DNA of 62,000 nucleotides. Origin: Cryptomeria japonica (Eukaryota; Streptophyta; Pinopsida; Cupressales; Cupressaceae). The notes beneath the pieces were generated by a model, which did not search any database, was not told the DNA's origin, and saw nothing but the letters and a program-made list of their open reading frames with translations. The position numbers were made by a program, and so were the translations under genes. Positions 44,415-57,010 of this stretch are shown here, in pieces (within the stretch, counting starts at the first letter, position 1; each line of letters opens with the position of its first letter). The DNA lies in contig NC_081414.1 of the NCBI RefSeq assembly GCF_030272615.1, forward strand, positions 783,782,119 through 783,844,118. The letters are read 5' to 3'.

Positions 44415-44863
44415 TGTGAGATTTTGCCAAGATCAAGGGCACAATGAAAAGTATAAAGAGAGACAAAAGAATGATAAGAATAAACTGTATTCTCATCAAT
44501 ATACAAATGATCAACTGGATTCACCAATACAATGAATATGAGCCTGCTTATATAAACAATGCCATATGGATATACAAGCACACAATCATGACACGTGGCT
44601 CAATGAGAAACAAGGATAGGTAAGAAATACTAGGGGTAGGTAGGAGAAATAATATAATATTCCACAAGAGGTGGATGACCCACCGAATGTGGAGTGTAAC
44701 AGCAAAATAAGACCACAAAAGGTGGAATTTCTCCTACAAGCTATATCTCTATGTGCACACTTCCCTAAGTGTCTCATATCCAAACTATGAAGAGATGCAT
44801 TATCCTAAGTTAACTTAAGTAAAGTGTAATAATATCCATAATGAATATTTATTTACACCAACA
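44415..44863 (-). repeat. Copia LTR C (outer right, 5' LTR of unit 2)
   Basis: 449 bp with TG...CA ends as in LTR A. The ACAAT target copy follows at 44864-44868. Confidence 0.92.
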
Positions 44864-45029
44864 ACAATATAAAAAAAATATCTAAAATTTATTAAAAATA
44901 TAAAATAAAATTTTGTCAAAAATGTAAATAATTTATTTTAATGTCTCAGGGGAAGGTGGCGGGCTCCGCCAAAATGCTGGCGGGCCAGTGTGGGGGTCCC
45001 ATTCAAAAACTTGCACTGCCCAACAAAGG

Positions 45030-45153
45030 GGTGGTGTGAGCCCAGACCGAATAGAGTACTTGTAGGCAAAAGGAGGTACCCGATGGTGTACTAGCTAGCA
45101 GGCCTAGGCTACGGGCATTGGCTACACATGCTATTTAAAGGGCTGAATAGCCA
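45030..45153 (+). repeat. Right copy of an inverted dispersed repeat (pair with 15628-15753)
   Basis: It reads GAATAGAGTACTTGTAGGC, GGAGGTACCCGATGGTGTAC, GCAGGCCTAGGCTACGGGCA and a TATA-like CTATTTAAAGGG in order. It lies in a GC-richer island (44945-45160). With the left copy it brackets everything from the first MITE to the compound Copia element. Confidence 0.6.
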
Positions 45154-45850
45154 GTACCTTATTTCTTTCTCTTTTCCAATTGTTCATTGTCGAACAAGTT
45201 CTCTTTTCTTTAGCCTTTGTCAAATGCTCTTTTCTTAACACCGAAGCTTAATTAGTTTTAACTAAAGTCGGCGCCCTAGTTAACGCTGCTTTTTTAATAA
45301 AAGACATAAAAATAAAATAATTGCCTCCGTATTGATATATTTGCACATCTTTTACATAACTTTTTACAAATATAGTTATTTTAGTTGTGAAGGTACAAAT
45401 AGTTTGTTTTGCAAGGATGAAAAATAAATGTTTGAGAGATGTTTAATTACATTGAAAGATTTCCTATTTGTATTTAAAAAACTTAAAAACATGCAATACA
45501 ATCAAAAAAAAATTTAGTTGTTGCTATTTTTGTGTTCATCCCTCATTTTTTTTCTTTCTATTTGGCAAACATCTCTCGTCATATTAAAAAAACAAGATTT
45601 TTTTTCCCAACAAGTAAATGTGAGTTAATTTTAGATTGTTGATTTTGTAGAACTTGAATGGTATGACAAAAACTAAAAAAAATATTAATAATATATATTA
45701 TATATTATATATTATAGGTATTTATAATATATACTTATATATTAAATTAGTTATATTATTTATACATATTAATACTAGCAATCACACCTTGGTGTGTAAT
45801 GGGTATGCCAAAGGCGCATGGAATTTTAATTAGGAAATTTTTTTGGTCTA
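45154..45850. other. Spacer without recognised features
   Basis: AT-rich DNA with a TATATTATA run near 45690-45720. No gene or element end is seen. Confidence 0.5.
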
Positions 45851-45879
45851 TTTATAAAGGGGTAGAGTGAGAGGAGAGA

Positions 45880-45903
45880 TGGAGAGGGAGAGGGAGAAGG
45901 ATG

Positions 45904-45974
<71 letters not shown>

Positions 45975-46030
45975 GCAAGTGAGATATAGAGAGATAGAGA
46001 AAGAGATAGATATTGAGTAGAGAGAGATCG
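45880..46030. repeat. GA microsatellite
   Basis: An uninterrupted GA run covers about 45906-45971, inside a GA-rich stretch with GATA-like interruptions. The minus-strand Ser/Leu frame across it is an artefact of the repeat. Confidence 0.95.
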
Positions 46031-46059
46031 AGAGATTGCTAGCATGATTGGCATAACTG

Positions 46060-47470
46060 ATGCAGATGAGGGGATGCAGTTAAAGATTGCTGACTGAACC
46101 AGTAGATGATAGAAGACTATTTGTGATGAAGAGATTGAGATTTTGTGGTTAGATGACTTGATTAGTTATTTGTGTTGTCATTTATGGCAACTAATGATTA
46201 ATGATGTTATCTGATGTTTGGTTTGTCATCTAAGTGATTTAGTCTATCGGAGAGAGGGTTTACATGCAATATACAAAAGACTATGAAATAGGACTTTAAC
46301 CGATATATGTAGAGATGTTTTACTTGAAGAAGATGTTTGGTGATGATTGGTGATTTGCGGTTTGGAATGTAAGCTTTTATCATGGAAATGAGTATCTGAT
46401 CGGAACCGCATCTTGTGATGATTATCGAAGGCATGTTTCTAATTCCCTGATGAAGTTTTGCCAAGGTTTTAGTAGGGTTTTAGAACTAGTAAAGAAATCA
46501 TCAAATCGGTAATGATTTTTGGTATGGCGGTGATCAACATCAAATCTACATGTTGATGATAATGTGACACAAACAGCGTGAAGTTTTTAAAAGATGTTTT
46601 GACACATTCGAAGAGCGAATTTATTGGGAATGTGCAAAGTGCTTAGCAGAATGAGCTAAGGGTTTGACTTTGTACCAGATTGATTTGTTGTGATGACTTA
46701 TGATCATTCAACGACTGATATTGATTTGTAATTGATTGTAATGATCCATATGATGATCTATAATGATTTGTAAAGATTTGTGATGATCTATGATGTAATT
46801 TAGGGTTTAGTGGCCAACCTAGTGGAAAGCATTATTTATGTTGGCTTAGTTGATGTTCATGTTGTCGGTAGTCTTAGAGAAGAGTGTGAAGCTATACAAG
46901 AGAAGAGTTAGATCTATCTACGTTGCATATAGTGGATCATAATCGGATCTGATTTAGCAAGCTGAGAAGTACAAGTAACAGATCACTTTTTCACTATTGT
47001 TTCCTATCAGTTGCAGAAAATTAAATCCCTTAACCGGGTAGGTTCTGACAAGCCTTAATCTTGTAAATCCTCTAACAAGGTAGCTCTCAAAAAGAGTAGT
47101 AAATCCTCTCACGATGTTGATCCTAGTAGGTCATTAATCTCCTAACCGAGCTGCACATCAAAATCCATTAACCTGGTGACTCCTAATAGGGTCTTCTCCT
47201 AACAAGGCATATTGTAAGCTCCTAAGAAAGCTAAGCTCCTAACAGGGTGTACTTCAAAAGAGTACAAATATTTGTGGGTACTAATTCCCACCATGGTTTT
47301 TTCCCTATTTGGGTTTCCACGTCAACAATATGGTGTTCATGTGTGGAATGATATTCATGTGATGTTATTAATTATTTCTGAATACACCGGTTATAGCAGT
47401 TTATCAGAGATTTATCAGTGGTTACTGGTATTGTTTAATGAATTGGCATATGTATTGATTTTCTATTGAA
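46060..47470 (+). repeat. Copia-type LTR remnant
   Basis: The noncoding stretch ends with features common to plant Copia LTR R/U5 regions: degenerate AAATCC(T)CTAACCGGGTAG-like repeats (47030-47235), then CCACCATGGTTTTTCCCTA and TTGGGTTTCCACGT (47290-47325). The latter is paralleled by GTGGTTTTTCC in the LTRs at 48500 and 57640. Limits are not resolved. Confidence 0.4.
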
Positions 47471-47539
47471 TCATAATGTAAATTATTTTCTTTTACATGT
47501 TGGCCATTCCATGGAATTGATTATGTGTTGCATTGATGT

Positions 47540-48600
47540 TTTGTCATTGATGCCAACACTAGTTGTTTGGATGTTTTACCGACACCCTTCTGGTCCTGGT
47601 AGGTTGAGTGGTTTTTGGTTAATTTGGATGTGACATGATCCGGTAGGCTCCGATACGATTTGGTGATGGAATTGACTTGTTCATGATACTCATGCTCATA
47701 TTTGGTCAGTTGGTTTTGGTTTGGTGATCAGATGCTATCCTATTTGCTTAGAAGCTTAGTTTATGGTTCCGGTGAGGGTTTCACTGGCAGAGCTTTTGAT
47801 GAAGATCTTTAATGAATTGCATAAGTGGTGTTGGTGCAGCTTCTGGTGGAGTTTCAAGATGTTGTTAGTGATCATGTTCAAGACTTGGCAGATGGAGATC
47901 ATTGTTGTAGCATGTGGACCTATACTAGGTCCCAGTTGATCTAGGTTGTGGACCGACTTTAATATAACGTGTGGATTGGACCTCTCGATGTATTTTCAGG
48001 ATGTCTTATATGTTGGATATTATTTGTTTGGTCTTAGGCCGACATGGTTTGTAATTATGTAATTGATTCATTATCTAGTGGCCGACCTAATTGTTTATGG
48101 TCGAGGGTTTGTATACATAGATGTAATATCTCATTGTAGATCTTCATGGTTATGATTAGAGGTCATGGTCAAGGAATGTAATGTGCGAATAATGTAATAT
48201 CATATAGGCAGAGGAGTTGGTCGACCATTGGAGATTGAATTGGGTTTATGTAAGAGGATTTAGTCCTCCAATATTGAGCTTAACCAGAACTGTACTCAGG
48301 CATAGGAGATGCTATCTTTTGTTGTTCAATACTTCTCTGGATTGTAGTTTGGATTTCTATGTAGTCAGTGAGGCTACTTTTGTTATTAACAATGTGCTCT
48401 AGGCTGTTGGCCTTCCTGCAACTGCAGGCCCCTCAATTGTAATTCACATACTTACTGCAAAAGTATTATCTGACTGTGGGTAGGCTTCCCACTGTGGTTT
48501 TTCCCTTTACTAGGTTTTACACATATAAATCTTGGTGTCATGTGGATGACTTCTATTCCGTGATTATTGTTTATGCTTAATTTGTTTAACTACTATTCCA
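47540..48600 (+). repeat. Second Copia-type LTR remnant
   Basis: It has the same architecture as the reverse complement of 57448-58322: GTGCTCTAGGC...GCCTTCCTGCA near 48395-48420, then CACTGTGGTTTTTCC and ACACATATAAAT near 48490-48530. It may be a solo LTR. Exact ends and target duplication were not found. Confidence 0.45.
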
Positions 48601-49764
<1,164 letters not shown>

Positions 49765-50222
49765 TTAGAGGAAAGGACTCAGTAGTTGAGCGCATTTGAA
49801 TGGTTGTGATAGCATTTGTTGATTTAATGCCCACACTTGTTGATTTAATACCAACACTTGTTGATTTAATGCCCAATATTTTTGACAACACTGTACCAAT
49901 AGTTGTGACTTTAATGTTGTTATTGTGATCATGACTACCCATAATTGAATGAAATGTATCCTTAAACACTAAAAACCAACGAATCATGTGATGCCACATC
50001 AACATACAAGTATCTGTCTCTCTCTTTTTTGGGCTGTTTTGGACTCCTTGACAAAAAATATATTGACGTGGCATCATATTTGATGATGTAGCCTTGAAAC
50101 CTTTGTTATAAGCAGGGGACTTGCCAAATAAGCTGGTGTACAAAATTGGGAGTGATTTGAAATTTCCATATAAGATTTTGAGAAACGCGAAGTTAGACTG
50201 CTCAACAAGTCCTCTCCCCTAA
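49765..50222. mobile_element. MITE, about 458 bp
   Basis: It belongs to the same family as 16453-16770 and the fold-back element. The left end reads TTAGAGGAAAGGACTCAGTA; the right end in reverse complement reads TTAGGGGAGAGGACTTGTTG. TTA/TAA at the ends fits a 3-bp target duplication. The interior has three near-tandem TTGATTTAATGCCCA repeats at about 49820-49870 and the shared GGGGACTTGCCAA segment. No ORF of note. Confidence 0.75.
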
Positions 50223-50229
50223 TACAAAT

Positions 50230-50790
50230 CTAAGCATGAAATGAAAAGCAATAACTTTGGATAGGAAAGGAAAGGAAATAATCTTTGATAGTCCAGGATG
50301 CCAGCAATCTGTATATAGATCTACAAATGAATCCGAATAATATAGAACTACCTCATACTCGAAAAAATAAAAATGATATCACTTATCTGACTCGATCTGT
50401 TGTCTTCTCCCAATGATGCATTTCTGTGATAGCATGGACCCAAAGAAAGGATCGTATGCTTCTCCCTGTCTTAATTTTTCAGAAAGTTGGGAACTCTGAA
50501 AATAGACACGACCGACGGCGATCGGATGAGATCAACATTGCACCACAATTGAGAAAAAGACGTCTACAGACCGGATTTGAGGGACCCATCAACGCGCAGA
50601 TTTGAAAGACAGTTTTTTTGCACTTAATCTTAATCATTACTCCAAGTGGAAAAAAAGCTTTGATCGCCCAGCTCCATACGTCAACATCAATACCGACAAT
50701 TGAGGACGATAAAAAGCAAATCATATACCGAGAGATCTTGTTTCGTTGGTTGGTCCTCACAATTCTGGCATAGACTAAAAACATTTATGT
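50230..50790 (-). other. CpG-rich, possibly low-copy segment with a weak exon candidate
   Basis: On the minus strand TTTTCAG at about 50494-50500 precedes a 38-codon open stretch starting SSQLSEKLRQGEAYDPFFGS and ending in a stop near 50387, the shape of a short last exon. A 101-codon minus frame (50784-50479) overlaps it in another phase. CpG density is high at 50505-50600 compared with the surrounding decayed elements. No product is recognised, and a chance open frame is possible. Confidence 0.2.
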
Positions 50791-50799
50791 CAAAATTAT

Positions 50800-51600
50800 G
50801 ACAAATCATTTCTTTGTCTTAATAATACATAATAGAACATGTATCAAAACATTTATGCTAAGATTATGACAAATCATGAAATATTATTATAATGTGATAG
50901 ATCATAAAGCATAATTTAAAATTTTGATGTCATGAGTATTTGCTCATCTTGATAATAGACCATGGAAGGTGACTGCAACATAATACTAAATTCAATACAT
51001 TTCCTTGTCTTAATAATAAATAATAAAATGTGTACCAAAATATTGATACTAAAATTACGACAAATCATAAAATATTTTTTATCACCATAAAACAAACAAA
51101 ATATGATCTAAATAATTAATACTCACCTTCTATAGAATCAAATCCAAAATCGCTCTCAATCACTACTGTTAAAATATTAAATATAGAAACTAATGATAAA
51201 TAATAAACTTATTAAGTTAAGAACTAATGAAATAAAAAACTAAAACTAAAGATTTTCGCACGTGAGAGTTCAAAAGCATGACTCAAAGATTAGTGTCATG
51301 AACACAGGAAGATGGAAAAGAAAAATGAACAGATCAAATGACTCTAATTGTCTTGCATGATTAACAAAGTATTTTTAACCGTTGATCGTTTACAACAAGT
51401 CATGGGAACGTCTTAGCATAAAAATATATTATATACATAATATGAATATATTATTAATAATTCAAATATATATAATTAATATTAATAATCATAATATTAA
51501 TATAATATTATAAATATATATAATAATTATAATTATATTACAGTTATTGTTATTTTAAATAAGGAAAATTATATATATATAAAATGTGGCACTAGCAAGG
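50800..51600. repeat. AT-rich segment with an imperfect direct repeat
   Basis: CTTAATAATA(C/A)ATAATA followed by a TGT(A/-)CCAAAA-like and GACAAATCAT(G/A)AAATATT motif occurs at about 50816-50890 and 51007-51075, spaced about 190 bp. The rest is simple AT DNA. Confidence 0.6.
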
Positions 51601-52520
51601 CCGCATCAGGACCGCACTCGTATATTGATGTTAAAAAACTCATGGGTAGATTGAGACTAACTACCACCTAGAACCAGTGTTACTAGCTGGAGAAGAGCCC
51701 CAAAACAAAATGACTCACTCCATAGTATTCTACCCATCTATACACCTATTCACAAACGTAACCGACCGCCCCCTACTAATTAGTCGATAGGCTTTCCTTG
51801 CGAGAAAGCTCGCGTATGGCAGTTCGCAAAACCTGTCTCACGCCTGAAACAAGTTGTCTGATGTCGTGAAACCAATGTCCAGAATACAAGCTCGTTAATT
51901 TCTCAGGTAACTCAAACATTCCTTCCGTCAAGTCTAATAATTGCAAATATTCATGTCTAATGTTTGCAGATTTGATTTGATTTTCGAGTCACATCAGATT
52001 TCAGTAGCCCTAAAATTATATTTACTACCAATACATTGAAGGACTGGTTTTGGTTTGTCCCTTTTCTAAAAATATCTGCTATAATTTTTTCTTGCAAATT
52101 CTACTCAAATTTTCTCGTCGGCATTATTTTTGCGCAAGATCTTGAGGTAAAGTCACTTGCCATGGTTTGAGTGAGTTTTATTTTTTGGAATCCGTATGCA
52201 ACCTGGATGATTTTTTTGTTGTGCTTTATTTGATTCTCAAATGACTCTTTGTTATCTGCTCACACTAGGAAAATCGATTTTCAGGCAGCTAAAACATTCC
52301 TCGTCACATGGCGGTTTAAAATTGTAGACTTCAATTTGGGTTTGAGTGTTTTATCTTTTTGGTTTAATATTTTTAAAATTCCTTCTTTGGCTTTGACTTC
52401 TACATTTATTTGGCTTCGCAAATCCAATGCTTGGAGTATTCTTCCAAGTGAAATTGGTAGTGGGATTAGAACTAAATTGAAAAGTCTATAAGATGGTTTA
52501 TTGCGATGAGTTTTTAGTAT
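51600..52520 (+). other. CpG-rich segment, unidentified
   Basis: The first 300 bases are GC-richer and keep CpG (TAACCGACCGCCCC, TTGCGAGAAAGCTCGCG). A donor-like CTCAGGTAACT occurs at about 51904. An 80-codon plus frame (52249-52491) is unrecognised. It could be the 5' part of a host gene or a better-preserved unknown repeat. Confidence 0.2.
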
Positions 52521-53430
52521 TTGGGGTTTTTATGATCATGTCTGGCGCAATCATGGATAAGAGAGTCTTCAAAGAGAACAATTTGGATCGTGTAGCAAAT
52601 GAAACACAACGCAAACAATTCAATGCGATGGAGGCAATGTAGAAAAAGACTTATATTATATTAAGAAATTCAAGTACAATCAAGCTGACAACATCCACGT
52701 TTACAGATTCGACGCACAGACGTGATTACAAAGCATACAACATCTAGGCTCTAGCAAAGATGCGAGCCAAAGATGGCTCCAGATCTCCTAATATTTGGAT
52801 GAATTCTCTATATTCTCTATATTATTTTCATATTCTTAATTACATTAATTTATATTAAATTCATAGCTCTAGAATGATCTGTGTCGGCCAAAGATGAAAC
52901 AATTGTCGATGAATAAATATGTAACGTCTAAAACAACAAGGTTGGCCTTAGCCAAAAGAATTCCTCCAGAAACAACATAGAATGATGTGTGAACCTAAGA
53001 AAAAGGTCGGCCACAAGCCAAGGAACGTTGGCAGCAACGAAATTAGGCTCCACAAAATATGAAAAAATGATCCACAAGATTCTCCATTAGCAAAATAGGT
53101 CCAAGAAGCTCTGGTGCTCTGATTAACAAAACAAGCACATATTCTGGAAGTGATAACTTTCTGGAAAAAGATCCAAATATTCCGCGAACCTAGGATAAGA
53201 TAGATGAACATGTCCACCAACCAAAATCTAGTTCCAGAAGATGCAGTGAATAAATGCGGCAAAACAAAGAATGAAATGTTGAAATTGCAAGCCAAACTGA
53301 ACAGAGAACAAAATAAAAAAACAAACTGGCATGTAAATGCACTTGGGTGATGGAAGATTTCCAAGAACTAGGGATGCTCCTGCATTAGACATCCAAGGTT
53401 GATGAAAAGTGAGCCTTTACTTTGTAGGGA
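52521..53430 (-). other. Noncoding region downstream of the chromovirus
   Basis: Relative to the minus-strand chromovirus this is its 3' side and may include an LTR remnant. A 138-codon minus frame (53364-52948) is Phe/Ser-rich and shows no family features. No LTR ends could be fixed. Confidence 0.35.
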
Positions 53431-55905
53431 CTATAGGAAAACCAAGGCGGTGTACCTCAGCCTGAGAGATCCATGTTGAGTCTTCAATTTGTCTTCCCTT
53501 CCACTTCACGAGATGCTCTCTGTATCATTTGCCTCAGGTTCTACGCCCAATTATATTATCCAAAATGTCTTCAATCTAGTCCAGTACCCTCTAGGGAATC
53601 TATTTCTCCAAGTTGGTTGCACTATCCTCACTAAATTTTTCCTCATGATATTGATGTAGGCCTGCAATGTTGAATATAGGTGAAATACCCAAAATGCCAG
53701 GTAACTCCACTTCATATGCATTTCTTGAACTAAATTTCCTACAAGGTCCAAACTTCCTCATCTTCAACTTGTTATAGGTACCAACTGGAAATCTTGGTTT
53801 TCTGAGATCCACCATCACTTCATCTCCAACTTCAAATTCCTTGTGTCTCCTCTTTTCATCTACTTTCTGCTTATACTTAATGTTCATGTCTTCAAAATGT
53901 TGTTTGACCTGATTATGTACTGTCTTCATATGTTCTGCAAATTCTTTCACTTCTGCACTCATTTTATCCTCATTACTGATGTTTCTTAACTCTGATATGT
54001 ATCTAGGGTGTACTCCTGTAATAATCTCAAAGGGTGTCCTTCTGATACTCCTATTCTCTGAATTATTGTAGGTAAACTCTTCTTGTACAATAACCAAGTC
54101 CCAAATTTCGGTTTTCTCTCCAACTAAGCATCTCAACAAATTTTTCAAACTCCTATTTACTACTTATGTCTATCTATTAGTTTGTGGGTGAAAAGTAGAA
54201 CTGAATTTCAGATTTGTCTTTATCTTCTTCCAAAGTTTTCTCCAAAAATATCCAACAAATTTAGTGTCTCTATCAGAAACTATGCTCTTAGGTAATCCAT
54301 GTAGTCTCACCACCTCTTTGAAAAATAGGTCAGCTATATGCACAACATCTGTTGTCTTCTTATAGGGTATGAAATGTGTCATCTTTGAGAATCCATCCAC
54401 TACCACAAATATAGAATCATTTCCTCTCTATGTCTTGGGAAATCCTAGTATAAATTCCATGCTTATGTCCTCCCAAGGCCTCTCTATAACTGTTAAAGTC
54501 TTATACAATCCAACATTCTGACTGCTACCTTTTGCAAGTTGACAAATTCTATAGCTCTGAACAAATTTCCTAACATCCTTATGAATATGAGGCCAAAAAC
54601 TTAATTCTCACTTACCAAGGCTATTGTCTTATCAACACCAAAGTGTCCTGCTAGTCCTCTAGTGTACTTCTCTTTTATGAGATTCTTCTTCATACAGATC
54701 CTAGGTACACACAATTGGATTCCTCTCAATAAAATCTAATCTTGAATGAAATAATCTAGCCACCTACTCTTATCCACCACAACAGGTTCCTTACAAACTT
54801 TCCAAGGTTCTGCAAAATGGGGGTCATTCTTATACAAGTTCTTCAATTTCTCAAAACCCAATACCTCCACTCTCATATTTGTCAACAAGTTCCTCCTTCT
54901 ACTCAAGGCATAAGCAAATTTATTTTACTTCCCACTTCTATGCTTTAAAATAAAGGTATAACTCTGCAATAACTTCACCCATCTCATGTGTCTTTGATTC
55001 AGCTTACCTTGACTATTCAAGTACTGCAAAGCTTGATGATTGGTATACAACACAAACTCTTTAGGTAGTAAATAATATTTCCATTTCTTCAATGCTTGGC
55101 TTATTGCATAAAACTCTTGGTCATGCACATAATATCTCCTTCTGGCATCATTCAATTTTTTATTGAAATAAGCTGCTGGTCTTCCTTCCTGACTCAACAC
55201 TGCCCCAATTGCATTCCCACTTGCATCACAATCCACTTGAAATACTTTGCTAAAATCTAGTAAAGCCAACACAAATTTCTCTATCACCATTTTCTTCAAT
55301 AACTCAAAACTCTTATTTTCTCCAGATGTCCACTCGAAATCCTTCCTATCTCCTCTCATTGTTTCAGTCATAGGGCTACAAATTGAACTGAAATTTCTAA
55401 TGAACTTCTGGTAGAAACTAGCCAACCCATGAAATGATCTTATCTCCCCAATGCTTTCCGGTGTAGGCCATTCAAAAATTGATCTCACCTTTTCAGGATC
55501 CATCTTTATTCCATCCACAGTTATCAGAAATCCCAAATAGACTATCTCTTCCTTCATAAAATGATACTTTTTAATGTTTATCCACAACTTCTCTTCTCTC
55601 AACCTCTGCAAAACTTGTCTCAAATACAACATATGTTCTTGCTTTGTCTTACTAAAAATCAAGTTGTCATCTAAGTACACAATAACAAACTTACCCAAGA
55701 ATTTCTTCAATACCTCATTCTTCAACCTCATGAAAGTACTTAGTGCATTAGTCAATCCAAAAGGCATCACCAACCATTCATACAGTCCTTCATTTGTCTT
55801 GAATGTTGTCTTCTACTCATCCCCTTCTCAGATTTAGATCTAATGGCCTCCACTTTTCAAGTCTATCTTTCTATAATATTTGGCTCCACTTAAAGAATCC
55901 ATTGG
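53430..55905 (-). pseudogene. Ty3/gypsy chromovirus pol, decayed and 5'-truncated
   Basis: Homology begins inside RT near 55905 (AKYYRKIDLKSGGH) and is broken by stops up to 55780. A 282-codon frame (55773-54925) then has MPFGL, the YLDD motif (YLDDNLIFS) and a Ty3-type RNase H with VDCDASGNAIGAVLSQEGRP. Integrase pieces follow: [10 protein letters not shown] at 54280, while the first catalytic Asp reads Glu (SMEFI near 54455) and the catalytic Glu codon is a stop near 54165. The frame 54148-53600 covers the C-terminus (LRKPRFPVGTYNKLKMRKFG). A chromodomain lies at about 53435-53580 (LVKWKGRQIEDSTW) after further stops. Gag and protease are missing. Confidence 0.88.
53435..53580 (-). pseudogene. 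Chromodomain of the chromovirus integrase
   Basis: IEDILDNIIGRRT, YREHLVKWKG and IEDSTWISQAEV are the conserved strands of a chromodomain, the chromatin-binding tail of chromovirus integrases. It contains a stop between the first two pieces. Confidence 0.75.
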
Positions 55906-56164
55906 GTAAGTGCACCAAGATGGTGAACAGAAAAGTGGCCATATGGAAAAATAATTAAAAAAATTCATAACCTATGTGTGCTCTATGAAATTCAAAATTT
56001 TTTTAGGATTGGTAGCCAATAATAATAATAATAATAAAAAGTTCCTCAAAATGCATACAAGTTATGCAAACCTAATGAGAATGTTCACAATTTCTCATAA
56101 CTCGTACGGGTTATGCAAAACTAGAAGTTTCAGCCTTAGTTCTACATAACCTGTATGGGTTATG
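55906..56164. other. Spacer without recognised features
   Basis: Noncoding; a GTTATG-containing string (ACCTGTATGGGTTATG and ACTCGTACGGGTTATG) recurs at about 56105 and 56147. Nothing else is recognised. Confidence 0.4.
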
Positions 56165-56247
56165 TAAAACTAGGAACTAAAGAGGAAGTGGGGAGAGAGA
56201 TAGAGGGAGACAAAGAGGGAAAGAAAGAGAAGGGAGAGAGGGTGAGA

Positions 56248-56310
<63 letters not shown>

Positions 56311-56420
56311 AGAGGGGGATATAGGGAGAGGGAGAGAGAGGAAGATTGGGAAAAGGAGAGGGGGAGAAGAAGAGAGAGGGAGATTGGGAAAAGGTGTGTG
56401 TGTGAGAGAGAGAGAGAGAT

Positions 56421-56481
<61 letters not shown>

Positions 56482-56691
56482 CGATAAGGATAGGGGGTGA
56501 GAGAGAGTTAGAGAGAGAGAAGGGAGAGGGAGAGGGAGAGAGAGTTAGAGATAGAGAGTAGGCAGTAGGAAGAGGGATAGAATAGGATAAGGAGAGGGGG
56601 AGGGATAGAGAGTTAGAGACAGAGAGAGAAGGGGATATGAAGATAGGGAGAGATAGGAAAAGAAAGAGAAGGGAGAGAGGGTGGGAATAGG

Positions 56692-56726
<35 letters not shown>

Positions 56727-57010
56727 AGAGAGAGAATAGGATAAGATAACGAGAGGGGGAGGGAGAGGAGGGAGAGGAAGAGGGAGGGGGGAGAAAGAGA
56801 GAGAGAAGGGGGAGAGGTTAAGAATGGGATAGGATAACGAGAGAGAGAGAGAGAGAGAGTAAGAGAATGAGGAGAGAGTGAGAGACATCAGGTAGAGAGA
56901 AGAGGGCGAGAGACTCAACAAAGAGAGAAGTGTGAGGGGGAGAGAGATGAGATAGAACTTGAGGATAATTAGAGCTCATGATAGATAGAGACAGTGATGG
57001 GATAAAGGAA
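56165..57010. repeat. Polypurine tract with GA microsatellites, about 850 bp
   Basis: The plus strand is almost only A and G. It includes pure GA runs at about 56250-56306, 56430-56478, 56694-56722 and 56840-56860. Short T or C interruptions are rare. Long open frames on both strands here (Glu/Arg on plus, Ser/Leu on minus) are artefacts. Confidence 0.95.

Larger units (their letters stand above)
31620..44863 (-). mobile_element. Compound Copia element with three LTRs and two internal regions
   Basis: LTRs lie at 31620-32067, 37448-37886 and 44415-44863, all in minus orientation. Each gap between LTRs holds a gag-pol internal region. ACAAT flanks the whole array (31615-31619 and 44864-44868). 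The central LTR has neither of these target copies: its left side meets a PBS and its right side a PPT. It thus serves as the 5' LTR of unit 1 and the 3' LTR of unit 2. This fits unequal recombination between LTRs after a single insertion, or insertion of a tandem form. Both units are decayed. Confidence 0.9.

Noticed and set aside
45848-46054. Ser/Leu-rich minus frame
   Set aside because: Microsatellite artefact.
52948-53364. 138-codon minus frame
   Set aside because: Phe/Ser-rich composition without any family motif, downstream of a decayed chromovirus; no support as a gene.
56155-56921. Glu/Arg-rich plus frame and Ser/Leu-rich minus frame
   Set aside because: Both result from GA microsatellites.
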